A stretch of 64,000 nucleotides of DNA, taken from the NCBI GenBank assembly GCA_045568635.1, contig JBJLAO010000004.1:62001-126000 (forward strand). Reading direction: 5' to 3'. The DNA comes from MedAcidi-G1 sp000817085 (GTDB taxonomy: Bacteria > Actinomycetota > Acidimicrobiia > Acidimicrobiales > MedAcidi-G1). A program made the translations under genes and the position numbers. Shown here in pieces: positions 25,241 to 33,301 of this stretch. Positions within the stretch are counted from its first letter, which is position 1. Each line of letters begins with the position of its first letter. The notes under the pieces were generated by a model. It ran no database searches. It saw nothing but the letters and a program-made list of their open reading frames with translations, and was not told where the DNA came from.

Positions 25241-26478
25241 TGGCAATTGATTTCACACTTTCGCCAGAGCTTGAAGAAATACGAAATAGTGTACGCGACT
25301 TCATCGAACGGGTAGTCAAACCCGGAGAAGAAACTATAGAAGGCTCCAACGGGACCGAACCATTAAATCCTAAAGACAGGATTAGCAAGTTAATTGAAAT
25401 GCGCAAAGAAGCTTTCGAAGAAGGCATCTGGCTACCGCATATGCCAAAAGAATGGGGTGGAATGGAATTGGGACATGTAGCTATGGCTATGGTCCAGGCC
25501 GAAGCAGCCAAGTCATACTATGGCCCATGGGTGCTAAATTGTCAGGCTCCTGATGAAGGAAATATGCATACTATGTTGCACTGGGCCACAGACGAGCAAA
25601 AAGAAAAATACCTAAGACCTCTTTGTCAGGGAACAGCTACTTCTTGTTTTGCTATGACTGAGCCTGAAGTGGCTGGATCAGATCCAACCCTGATCCAGAC
25701 AAATGCTTATCAAGATGGTGAAGAGTGGGTTATCAACGGGCACAAATGGTTTATTTCAAATGCGCATAGGGCAAATTTTGCGATTCTGATTGCCAGAACC
25801 GAAGATGATCCTGAACTGCCACAGGCAGCAAACACAGCTTTTATTATTGACCTTCCTTTCGATGGTTGGACTGAAGCGCGCGAAATTGAAACAATGCACG
25901 GTTCAACGGGTCATTCCGAAATAATCATCGAAGATCTTAGAGTTCACGACTCTCAGATGCTGGGTGGCAGAGGTCAGGGGCATTTACTTGGCCAATATCG
26001 TTTAGGTCCAGCTCGCTTAGCACACTGCATGAGGTGGATTGCTCAGGCTGAGATGGCACTTGACATGACCGTTGAAAGGTCTTTAGAAAGATACAGTCAT
26101 GGTTCAATTCTGGCTGAAAAGCAAGGGATTCAGTGGATGATCGCTGACTCTGCGATGGAACTTTACCAATGCAAACTAATGGTTCTGCATGCCGCTTCGA
26201 AAATTGACAATGGAGATGATTTCAAATCAGAAGTTTCAATGGCTAAACATTTCGTAGCAAACAGCCTAAATCGGATAATCGATCGTGCTATACAAGTGCA
26301 CGGTGCTCTCGGCTACTCAACAGATACTCCCCTAGCCCACATGTATCAGCACGCTAGGTGGTCTAGATTTGCTGATGGCGCTGATGAGATCCATCAAATG
26401 CGCATAGCTCAGAGGACAATAGCCGCTTTTAAAGATCATGGCTCGACTTCTACAGCTACCGGAAACCTGCCGATCTGA
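25240..26478 (+). CDS. Acyl-CoA dehydrogenase family protein
   Basis: A 412-residue FAD enzyme that introduces a double bond next to an acyl-CoA thioester. The family flavin-binding segments ATSCFAMTEPEVAGSDPT near residue 128 and INGHKWFISNA near residue 165 are present, as is the C-terminal QVHGALGYSTDTPLAHMYQ signature. The sequence resembles the large acyl-CoA dehydrogenase subgroup found with SDR and thiolase genes in actinobacteria. It begins at the last base of the upstream SDR stop codon. Confidence 0.92.
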   Translation: MAIDFTLSPELEEIRNSVRDFIERVVKPGEETIEGSNGTEPLNPKDRISKLIEMRKEAFEEGIWLPHMPKEWGGMELGHVAMAMVQAEAAKSYYGPWVLNCQAPDEGNMHTMLHWATDEQKEKYLRPLCQGTATSCFAMTEPEVAGSDPTLIQTNAYQDGEEWVINGHKWFISNAHRANFAILIARTEDDPELPQAANTAFIIDLPFDGWTEAREIETMHGSTGHSEIIIEDLRVHDSQMLGGRGQGHLLGQYRLGPARLAHCMRWIAQAEMALDMTVERSLERYSHGSILAEKQGIQWMIADSAMELYQCKLMVLHAASKIDNGDDFKSEVSMAKHFVANSLNRIIDRAIQVHGALGYSTDTPLAHMYQHARWSRFADGADEIHQMRIAQRTIAAFKDHGSTSTATGNLPI

Positions 26479-26520
26479 AAGTACTGTTACCCACTAACGT
26501 GATAAATAAGGAGATAAAAA

Positions 26521-27699
26521 ATGCATGAAGTTGTGATAGTAGACGCTGTAAGAAGCCCAATAGGTAAAAGAGGTGGAGGTCTCTCTAACTCGCACTCCAT
26601 AGACCTACTAGGAGCGGTTCAAAGTTCCTTATTCGCAAGAACAGGAATGGATCCTAAAGAAGTCGGTCAAGTCGTTGGTGGGTGCGTAGGTCAAGTAGGC
26701 ATGCAAACCATGAATGTCACTCGTACAGCGTGGCTAACTGCCGGATTACCAATTGAAGTAGCCGCTACAACAGTCGATGCGCAATGCGGTTCTTCGCAAC
26801 AAGCCACAAATCTTGCATACGCTCTCGTCGCTTCGGGAACTGTCGACTCTGCTGTTGGATGCGGTGTGGAACTTATGAGTCAGGTTGGCTTCGGGGCGAC
26901 AATTCCTAAAGAACCCAATGCTGGAACTCCGGTAAATCGTAACTACTTTGATCATTTCGAGATGACCAGCCAGTTCGAAGGGTCCGAAAGAATTGCTGAT
27001 CACTGGGAAATTACTCGTGACGATTGCGATGCTTTCGGAAAGCTTTCACAAGATCGCGCTGCTAGAGCTTGGTCAGAAGATCGATTCGCGACACAAATAA
27101 CTCCAATAGAGGTACCCGTTAATGATGAAGAAGGAAATCCTTCAGGAGAGAGTGTTTCAGTTACTCGTGATGAAGGACTCCGAGAAACTACTTTGGAATC
27201 ACTTGCGGGTCTTAAACCATCAGGACGTGAAAATGGTGTTCACACTGCTGGGACTTCTTCACAAATATCAGATGGTGCTGGGGCAGTATTAATGATGACG
27301 GCACAAAAAGCAGCAGATCTTGGATTAAAACCTCTGGCAAAAATTGTTGATAGCTGTTTAGTCGGTTCAGATCCTGAATTCATGCTCACAGGACCAATAT
27401 TTGCAACTGAAAAAATCTTAAAGGATAACGGGATGAAAATTAACGACATAGACCTCGTTGAAATTAACGAAGCATTCGCTTCTGTTGTTCTAGCATGGGA
27501 AAAAGAGACAAACCCTGACATGGAACGTGTCAATCCGAACGGAGGAGCAATAGCTTTAGGTCATCCTCTTGGTGGAACAGGTGCCATATTGATGACTAAG
27601 GCACTCCATGAACTTCATCGGACAGACACTGAACACGCTCTGGTAACAATGTGTTGCGGTGGGGGCCTTGGAACCGGAACCCTTTTGCGACGTTTGTGA
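26521..27699 (+). CDS. Thiolase (acetyl-CoA acyltransferase)
   Basis: A 392-residue thiolase that cleaves 3-oxoacyl-CoA, or condenses acetyl-CoA. The nucleophilic Cys is in DAQCGSSQQA near residue 88, the His in GHPLGGTGA near residue 348, and the second Cys in TMCCGGGLGTG near residue 378. Length is normal. AAGGAG precedes the ATG. It sits third in the operon with an SDR and an acyl-CoA dehydrogenase, giving three of the four steps of a beta-oxidation spiral. Confidence 0.94.
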   Translation: MHEVVIVDAVRSPIGKRGGGLSNSHSIDLLGAVQSSLFARTGMDPKEVGQVVGGCVGQVGMQTMNVTRTAWLTAGLPIEVAATTVDAQCGSSQQATNLAYALVASGTVDSAVGCGVELMSQVGFGATIPKEPNAGTPVNRNYFDHFEMTSQFEGSERIADHWEITRDDCDAFGKLSQDRAARAWSEDRFATQITPIEVPVNDEEGNPSGESVSVTRDEGLRETTLESLAGLKPSGRENGVHTAGTSSQISDGAGAVLMMTAQKAADLGLKPLAKIVDSCLVGSDPEFMLTGPIFATEKILKDNGMKINDIDLVEINEAFASVVLAWEKETNPDMERVNPNGGAIALGHPLGGTGAILMTKALHELHRTDTEHALVTMCCGGGLGTGTLLRRL

Positions 27700-27711
27700 C
27701 TTTTGGATTTA

Positions 27712-28794
27712 ATGCCGGTGTCAAACGTGAATAATTGTTCAGCTGTAATCTTTAATGGGGACGGCAGTTGGGAACGAAAAGATAATTTTGATATTCCCAA
27801 ACCTCCAGAAGGTGGGGCAGTAATTGCTGTTGAAGCTGTGGGCCTCTGTCATAGCGATGTTGCGCAATTAAATGGCCAAAAACACGTTCCCGGGGAGGTT
27901 TCTCCAACTGTTCCCGGGCACGAAATTGTTGGCAGAGTACATGATCTGGACTCGGATACAGAACTTGGAGTCAAAATTGGTGACCGTGTAGCAGTAAACA
28001 TTGTCGTACCTACAGAACCTTCAGATTCTAATCCCTTTGGTTTCAGTTGCTATGGATATAGTTTTGGACTTGATGAAGCCGAGGGACTCTGGGGAGGTTA
28101 TGGCGAATACATGTCTGTTCTCCCAAGAACCCAACTTGAACGCTTAACCGACGATATATCTGCCGAAGAATTAACGATTTTTGAACCTCTAAGCAATGTC
28201 ATCGCTTGGACAAGTCGTATCCACTGGAGCCAAAAAATGAAAGTGGTTATACAAGGGCCTGGTCACATGGGTTTGACTTTTGCTGCTATGGCCAAACAAA
28301 TGGGAGCCGACAAAGTTATTGTCACAGGAACCAAGGAAGATAACCACCGGCTCTCAATAGCAGAAGAAATCGGAGCTGATTTTGTTATTGACGTATCGAA
28401 CGAGGACCCCATCGAAAGAGTTGCAGATATCACTGGAGGTGTAATGGCTGACCTTGTAGTAGATTTAAGCAGCGCCCCATCAGTACCTGGGCTATGTCTT
28501 GATCTAGTCAGGTATGGAGGGGATGTAATTTGGGCGGGTCTCAAAGACCGAGAAGCAGTTCCAGTCGTAACAGACAATGCTGTGATGAGGGGACTCACTA
28601 TTCATGGTGGAGCTGGTGGAACCAATAAATCGTTGAAAGAAGCTGTAGAAATTCTTAATACAAAAAAATTTCCTACTGCCCAGTTACTGGGAGAAGTCTT
28701 CGGAATAGACCAAATAGATGAAGCTATGGCGGTACTAAACAGAACTGCATCAACTGATGCTGTTCGTGCAGTCCTATCCCATAACCATAAGTAA
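27712..28794 (+). CDS. Zinc-dependent alcohol dehydrogenase family protein
   Basis: A 360-residue medium-chain dehydrogenase. Catalytic-zinc ligands lie in GLCHSDVAQL and PGHEIVGRV; the NAD-binding loop is GPGHMGLTFAAMAKQ near residue 183. The four-Cys structural zinc lobe is replaced by a segment with one Cys (PFGFSCYGYSFG). The ATG at 27712 is taken as start, although an in-frame TTG at 27703 is possible. It follows the thiolase by a few bases and may oxidise or reduce an alcohol intermediate of the same pathway. Confidence 0.86.
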   Translation: MPVSNVNNCSAVIFNGDGSWERKDNFDIPKPPEGGAVIAVEAVGLCHSDVAQLNGQKHVPGEVSPTVPGHEIVGRVHDLDSDTELGVKIGDRVAVNIVVPTEPSDSNPFGFSCYGYSFGLDEAEGLWGGYGEYMSVLPRTQLERLTDDISAEELTIFEPLSNVIAWTSRIHWSQKMKVVIQGPGHMGLTFAAMAKQMGADKVIVTGTKEDNHRLSIAEEIGADFVIDVSNEDPIERVADITGGVMADLVVDLSSAPSVPGLCLDLVRYGGDVIWAGLKDREAVPVVTDNAVMRGLTIHGGAGGTNKSLKEAVEILNTKKFPTAQLLGEVFGIDQIDEAMAVLNRTASTDAVRAVLSHNHK

Positions 28795-28810
28795 CTTAAG
28801 AGCTTTTCAG

Positions 28811-29686
28811 CTAACCCCAAACCAGCGGACAGTCCGGATGGTCAATCACAGGGTCTCCAGTTCGCATATTTTCATGGTGCGGTTTTTTAGGAGCGCCAGG
28901 GCGAATTATGTAGGTGGAATCATCTCCACAGTAACGAACTGAAACAGCACGTCGTTCTCTAGCAGCTGAGCTGTTTGCACCTGCCCCGTGAAGAGTCAAT
29001 GCATGATGCACAACTAAATCTCCAGGTTTTGTGTCGAACCTTACCAAATCAAGCTTTTTATCATCGATTTCGATATTTGGCAGATCATTACCTTCTACAT
29101 CAGGTAAAGGTTCATTCACTACAAACCAATTAGGCTTGAACACTTTTTTATTCTTGTGAGATGAGCGGAGATAAACAACACTGCCTGTTTCAGAGTCCAC
29201 ATGGTCTAAAGGAGCCCAAACTGTACACACATTCTCACCTTTCAAATGAAAATACCCAAGATCCTGATGGAAGGCAGTTTCTTCAGCGGTACAGGGTTCT
29301 TTGATCAAAACGGAATCTTCATATAGATAAACTGTTTTTGAATTCATAAGTTTTGCCACTATTGAAGGGAGTGGAGAAATTTTTGCAAATGCAGCAAAAT
29401 TTTTATCTTCTTTCCAGTGATCTACCCCGGATAAAAATCTTCCAGCTTTACTCTCATTTTCTGTTATTGCGGCCAAACCTTGAGTTTTATTTAAATCACT
29501 ACTCAGTGCTGTGAGATCTGCAAACATTTTTGAGTCTTTAAGCATCAATTCCAAGGATGAATTAAGCAATTCAATCCAATTCTTTTCCACAATATTGGGC
29601 AGATAAACCACTCCATCTGAAGCAAAAGAAGCGATCTCTGACTGAGTTACGGGTCTCAGTGGTTCGGAAGATGGAAAACTATCCAT
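28811..29686 (-). CDS. Phytanoyl-CoA dioxygenase (PhyH) family protein
   Basis: A 291-residue Fe(II)/2-oxoglutarate oxygenase. The HxD pair is in AFHQDLGYFHLKG near residue 140, the distal His in VVHHALTLHGAG near residue 228, and the 2-oxoglutarate Arg in RRAVSVRY. Relatives hydroxylate branched acyl-CoAs, ectoine or other small amines. It is the last gene of the minus-strand operon that starts with the GMC oxidoreductase. The substrate is unknown; an osmolyte-type compound would fit the neighbours. Confidence 0.87.
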   Translation of the reverse strand: MDSFPSSEPLRPVTQSEIASFASDGVVYLPNIVEKNWIELLNSSLELMLKDSKMFADLTALSSDLNKTQGLAAITENESKAGRFLSGVDHWKEDKNFAAFAKISPLPSIVAKLMNSKTVYLYEDSVLIKEPCTAEETAFHQDLGYFHLKGENVCTVWAPLDHVDSETGSVVYLRSSHKNKKVFKPNWFVVNEPLPDVEGNDLPNIEIDDKKLDLVRFDTKPGDLVVHHALTLHGAGANSSAARERRAVSVRYCGDDSTYIIRPGAPKKPHHENMRTGDPVIDHPDCPLVWG

Positions 29687-29722
29687 GCTGATTCATAAAA
29701 TCTTTATTTTGCATAAAAACTC

Positions 29723-30514
29723 TTAGGCATTTGGTGGTCTTTCACGAGACAAATGGGCACCTGCATCAGCTAAAAAGAACTGACCAGTAATATTCTGAGC
29801 AAAATCAGAGGCCAGAAAAACAGATAAATAACCTAGGTCTTCTATGTCGCTCATTCTTCTTAATGGATTCGACTGTTGTATGGCTGAAATTCGATCTTCA
29901 TCAAAAAAATCTGAAACTGTCTCGGTCAAGGTTGTACCCGGGGCAACCGCAATAACTCTTATACCCATTGGTCCAAATTCCACTGCCGCTGTCTGAGTCA
30001 GGTGATTGATCGCCGCTTTAGCCGCACCGTAACCTGCCAAAAAGGGACTCGGTCTTGTCGTTTCACCTGAACTCACATTAATAATTACACCACTTCCAGC
30101 TTCTCGCATGTGTTTTACTTCTGACTTCATGGACAAGGCTGTTACTAAAAGATTCTGTTCTAATACATCTTTCCACTTTTTTTCATCCATTTCTAAAAGT
30201 GGAGCAGTTCCCTCCGAGCCAAGCATTCCGATATTGTTAACCGCTATATCAATCCCGCCAAGTTTCGTAGAAGACTCGTCAAACATCTCTTCGATCTGAC
30301 CCTCTTCGCGAGCATCACCAACGACAGAATAAGACAATCCTTCATTCAAGGAAGCTATCAATTCGATAGTTTCCTGTGCCTTTTCGGCTCTCTTATCCAG
30401 AACGGCTATATTTGCTCCAGCTCGAGCAAATCGTATTGCTATGCAGCGTCCTATTCCAGCGCCTGCACCTGTTACAACAACATTTTTTCCCGAATGATCA
30501 ATTTCGATAGACAA
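29723..30514 (-). CDS. SDR family oxidoreductase
   Basis: A 263-residue classical short-chain dehydrogenase. TGAGAGIG is near residue 16, NNIGMLGS near 92, and the catalytic Ser and Tyr-x-x-x-Lys are in NVSSGET and YGAAKAA. The C-terminus GQFFLADAGAHLS is typical. The start is TTG at 30514, one base after the stop of the UGSC selenoprotein, so the two are almost certainly co-translated. NADP or NAD preference and substrate cannot be told. Confidence 0.88.
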   Translation of the reverse strand: MSIEIDHSGKNVVVTGAGAGIGRCIAIRFARAGANIAVLDKRAEKAQETIELIASLNEGLSYSVVGDAREEGQIEEMFDESSTKLGGIDIAVNNIGMLGSEGTAPLLEMDEKKWKDVLEQNLLVTALSMKSEVKHMREAGSGVIINVSSGETTRPSPFLAGYGAAKAAINHLTQTAAVEFGPMGIRVIAVAPGTTLTETVSDFFDEDRISAIQQSNPLRRMSDIEDLGYLSVFLASDFAQNITGQFFLADAGAHLSRERPPNA

Positions 30515-30515
30515 A

Positions 30516-31049
30516 TTAGGCCTCCAATACTTTCAGCAAATCGTCTATAGCTGACTTAGCCCAGCTAACGATAACTTCTTTTTCTGTACCGCCTAAAGGA
30601 TGTGGCACTACAACAATCCTCGCTTTTGGGATACCTAAGCTATTAGCCGCTGAACGAGTTAATTCTTTAAAATTTTCTGTAGTGAAAACTACTGCTGGCA
30701 CTCCTGCTTTTTCTATTTCAATCAAATCGTGGACACTCCACGAAGTACAGGACCCTCAATCAGCTGAACCCGTTAAAACCAATTGAACTTCCTCTGCGAG
30801 CATTCCAACTACTTGAGGATTGCATGCCGTAGCAGCATTCGCTCTTTCACCTTTTCCAGTGACTATCGAAAAATTTGCATCAATCCTCTCCGCAAGCCCT
30901 TCAGCAATCTCTGTTAGTAAAAGACCAGCATTAGGTTTACCGTTCTCAAGAACTCCTATCTTCCCACCAGAGAACAACGGGGCCGTTGAACACAATTCAA
31001 CTACTTCATCCATTAACTCACCTTCAGGAGTATGAATTTTCATATTCAT
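30516..31049 (-). CDS. UGSC-family selenoprotein 2 (in-frame TGA read as Sec)
   Basis: Reading the TGA at 30758-30756 as selenocysteine gives 177 residues with Sec98 in S-A-D-U-G-S-C-T-S-W-S. The N-terminal part has KIGVLENGKPNAGLLL, and the part after Sec has HDLIEIEKAGVPAVV and RIVVVPHPLGG. The paralogue at 651-1172 has the same D-U-G-S-C-T core, IE-R/KAG(I/V)PAV and VPHP elements. Unlike that protein, the position of the third residue in UxxCxxC is Trp, so only a UxxC pair remains. The C-terminal half recalls the Sec region of glycine/proline reductase component B. A 7-base-pair hairpin follows the TGA. Its partner gene lies 22 bases upstream, and an SDR follows after one base. Function unknown; thiol/selenol chemistry likely. 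Confidence 0.9.
30727..30743 (-). promoter_or_regulatory. Putative bacterial SECIS hairpin of UGSC 2
   Basis: On the minus strand, TCGTGGA pairs perfectly with TCCACGA around the loop GTG. The loop begins 20 bases after the TGA, exactly as in the first UGSC gene. The stems of the two genes differ at several positions but stay fully paired, while the AGTGT top is identical; this compensatory pattern argues for a selected RNA structure. Confidence 0.78.
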
Positions 31050-31071
31050 AGATTAGACCTCTCTTCGCCGT

Positions 31072-32124
31072 TTATATTGGAACCGTCACGCTTCTGGTCA
31101 TTCCCCAACTGGGAACTACACATGAATGCTTTCCGGCACCTCCACTTACTAAAACTTTAATGTTTTCAACTTTTTGAGTCATCGGTACTAACTCTTCATC
31201 TGAAAGTGACTTCATCCAGTCCGCCCATGCTAATAAGTTAAACTGTTCTCTAAAGCTGCCAGCAGGCATTCTCGCTTTCTCGAACAAGTAATTGGAAACA
31301 TCTTCTCTACTCCATCCTTGATTCGATGCGGTTAAAGCATGCTCAGGACAAAGAATTATGAACCATTCACCACCAGAGATACACGCATTGTTTACTCCAA
31401 AAGTTGCCATAACCGAAGCTCCTTTATCAAGTATCCTCTCTATGTTTTCTGATTCCATGTCATGAAAATTATGCGGGTTTTCACCACAGTGAATTGTAAG
31501 TGCGCTTTCTGAATTAAGCCCGAGTGACATGGGGTACGGCTCCCAAGGGCTTTCTTTTTGATTCTCCGCAATGCAATAAGTGTATTTCGAAGGTTGTCCT
31601 TGAGTTGCGGCATCACCCGGACCTGGTACTGCCCCAGCAACGTGCAATAACACAAGACGGATCGCCCTGCCCACGGTAGCGTTTGCTCGATTACCAGGCC
31701 CGAATGTACCCAAACCTGAGTTAAAGCCAAGCTCCTCAACTGCGCTGCCATGAACTATCAATAACGGGGCCACAGGATGAGTAGTTGTATTGACCCCACG
31801 CAAATTAATTTTTTGATTACCTAACGCCTTTACCGCTTCTACAACAATAGGAAAATATTCTGATTTGCATCCCGCTAAAACTGCGTTAACCGCCACGGCT
31901 CGATAAGTTGCAGATCCTCCACGTGGAGGAAGAACTGTTATCACTTCCTCCGGAGATGCTTTTACATGGCTGAGCATTTCAGTAACACGTTCGTCAGTAG
32001 GCGCCACTAATGGCAGTCCATCTCCCCAACCATGACTTTCAAATAATTCATAAATAGTGGCTGGATCTTCATCCGAGAGTTCGAGAAACTGGCTTGAACT
32101 TTCCATTCCACCATTGTCGTTCAT
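31072..32124 (-). CDS. UGSC-associated protein, full length
   Basis: A 350-residue cytosolic protein of a family I cannot name. It is homologous to the truncated gene at 1-654 over GNRANATVGRAIRLVLLHVAG, the SPW motif and CPEHA. N-terminal sequence includes HGWGDGLPLVAPTDERV and a VLPPRGGSATYRAVAVNAVLAGC segment; the C-terminus ends in VSGGAGKHS. Several Cys are present, but no known metal or flavin motif is visible. It lies directly upstream of the UGSC selenoprotein, as its paralogue does elsewhere in the window. Inference: the two proteins form a two-component enzyme. The ATG at 32124 is used; an ATG five codons later is possible. Confidence 0.75.
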   Translation of the reverse strand: MNDNGGMESSSQFLELSDEDPATIYELFESHGWGDGLPLVAPTDERVTEMLSHVKASPEEVITVLPPRGGSATYRAVAVNAVLAGCKSEYFPIVVEAVKALGNQKINLRGVNTTTHPVAPLLIVHGSAVEELGFNSGLGTFGPGNRANATVGRAIRLVLLHVAGAVPGPGDAATQGQPSKYTYCIAENQKESPWEPYPMSLGLNSESALTIHCGENPHNFHDMESENIERILDKGASVMATFGVNNACISGGEWFIILCPEHALTASNQGWSREDVSNYLFEKARMPAGSFREQFNLLAWADWMKSLSDEELVPMTQKVENIKVLVSGGAGKHSCVVPSWGMTRSVTVPI

Positions 32125-32188
32125 AGACTTGCCGACTTTACAGTTGGGAAAATTCGATTATTGAATTTTCCAAATATATAAAATTGGT

Positions 32189-33301
32189 TTACCTTTCACC
32201 AAAGTAACTTAGATGTGTTGCTCTGTAACTTTGACCGTCTTTACTAACTGTGTTGAAATCTTTACCAGCGTTTTGACTTGAGATTAATGCCAAACCCAAA
32301 TTTCCTTTCACAGCAGGTGACCATGCCGCTACGCGTATTTCCCCGATTTCATTTCCTGATTCATCTAATGCAGGCCACGGTTCTTCATTTGGTGCAGTTA
32401 GACGCTCGCCTGACAATATAATCTTTACCAATCGCCTAGAAGGACCTCTACTTCTTTCTGAAAGTAAAGCTTCTTTTCCTATGAAATGATCCTCTCTTTC
32501 TAGATTCATAAAGCGTTCCAGACCCAATTCTAAAGGAGTTGCTGAAGCTGCGCAGTCAGCTCTATATGAAAGTAATTCACTTTCTATTCTTTCCACTGCG
32601 TTAGGCGTACCTGGGTGTATCCCATATTTCAAACCGGCTTCCCAAACTCTCTCCCAAAGATCAATCCCCTTAGATTCATCAGTCAGAAATAATTCAAAAC
32701 CACCTTGACCACTCCAGCCTGATCGACAGATCAAAAATGGAATGCCATCTAGCTCTGTATCTACAAAACCAAAGAATGGTATGTCCGTTACCCAGTCTCC
32801 GAGTAAATCAGCCATAGTTTCATCAGATTTAGGTCCTTGAACTGCCAAAGGCGAAACTTCTGGCTCAAATACACTGCACTCTATGTTTCTTTCATAACTT
32901 ATAGCTTGTGCCCAGAGTAGTAGGTCACCATCTGCGATCGACATCCAATAACGATCTTTCCCTAGGCAAAGCGTTATGGGATCGTTAATCAAAATCCCCT
33001 TATGATCACAAATTGGCGTGTACCTAGATCTACCCTCCTTGCATGATCTCATTCCCCTAGTAGACAAATATTCAACTAATTCAAGAGCTTCAGAACCCAC
33101 TATCTCGACTTGACGCTCTACGGCCACATCCCAAATAGAAACCCTTTCAGTTAACGCCTCATACTCAGCGACTGGGTCCCCGTATGAAGTTGGCATATAC
33201 ATATGGTTGTAAACTGAAAATTGCTTAACTCCATGTGAGATCGTCGCGTCGTAAAAGGGGGACTTCCTAACTCTCGAGCCGATAGCAATTTCGCTAGTCA
33301 T
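32189..33301 (-). CDS. DmdA-like aminomethyltransferase (GcvT family), possible DMSP demethylase
   Basis: A 370-residue tetrahydrofolate-dependent methyl/aminomethyl transferase-type protein. Many segments resemble, from memory, the DMSP demethylase DmdA: YNHMYMPTSY, SIWDVAVERQVEI, MSIADGDLLLWAQ, SPLAVQGPKSDE and SGWSGQGGFELF, with NAVERIESELLSY following. The C-terminal half is the usual GcvT beta-barrel. The ATG overlaps the stop of the GMC oxidoreductase by four bases. DmdA moves a methyl group from DMSP to tetrahydrofolate, giving methylmercaptopropionate. Assignment to the GcvT/DmdA family is firm; DMSP as substrate is a hypothesis, since related proteins demethylate other methylated compounds. 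Confidence 0.75.
   Translation of the reverse strand: MTSEIAIGSRVRKSPFYDATISHGVKQFSVYNHMYMPTSYGDPVAEYEALTERVSIWDVAVERQVEIVGSEALELVEYLSTRGMRSCKEGRSRYTPICDHKGILINDPITLCLGKDRYWMSIADGDLLLWAQAISYERNIECSVFEPEVSPLAVQGPKSDETMADLLGDWVTDIPFFGFVDTELDGIPFLICRSGWSGQGGFELFLTDESKGIDLWERVWEAGLKYGIHPGTPNAVERIESELLSYRADCAASATPLELGLERFMNLEREDHFIGKEALLSERSRGPSRRLVKIILSGERLTAPNEEPWPALDESGNEIGEIRVAAWSPAVKGNLGLALISSQNAGKDFNTVSKDGQSYRATHLSYFGER

Noticed and set aside
26476..26520. TGA at the end of the acyl-CoA dehydrogenase as a further Sec codon
   Set aside because: The frame ends again after seven codons, and the protein already has its normal C-terminus.
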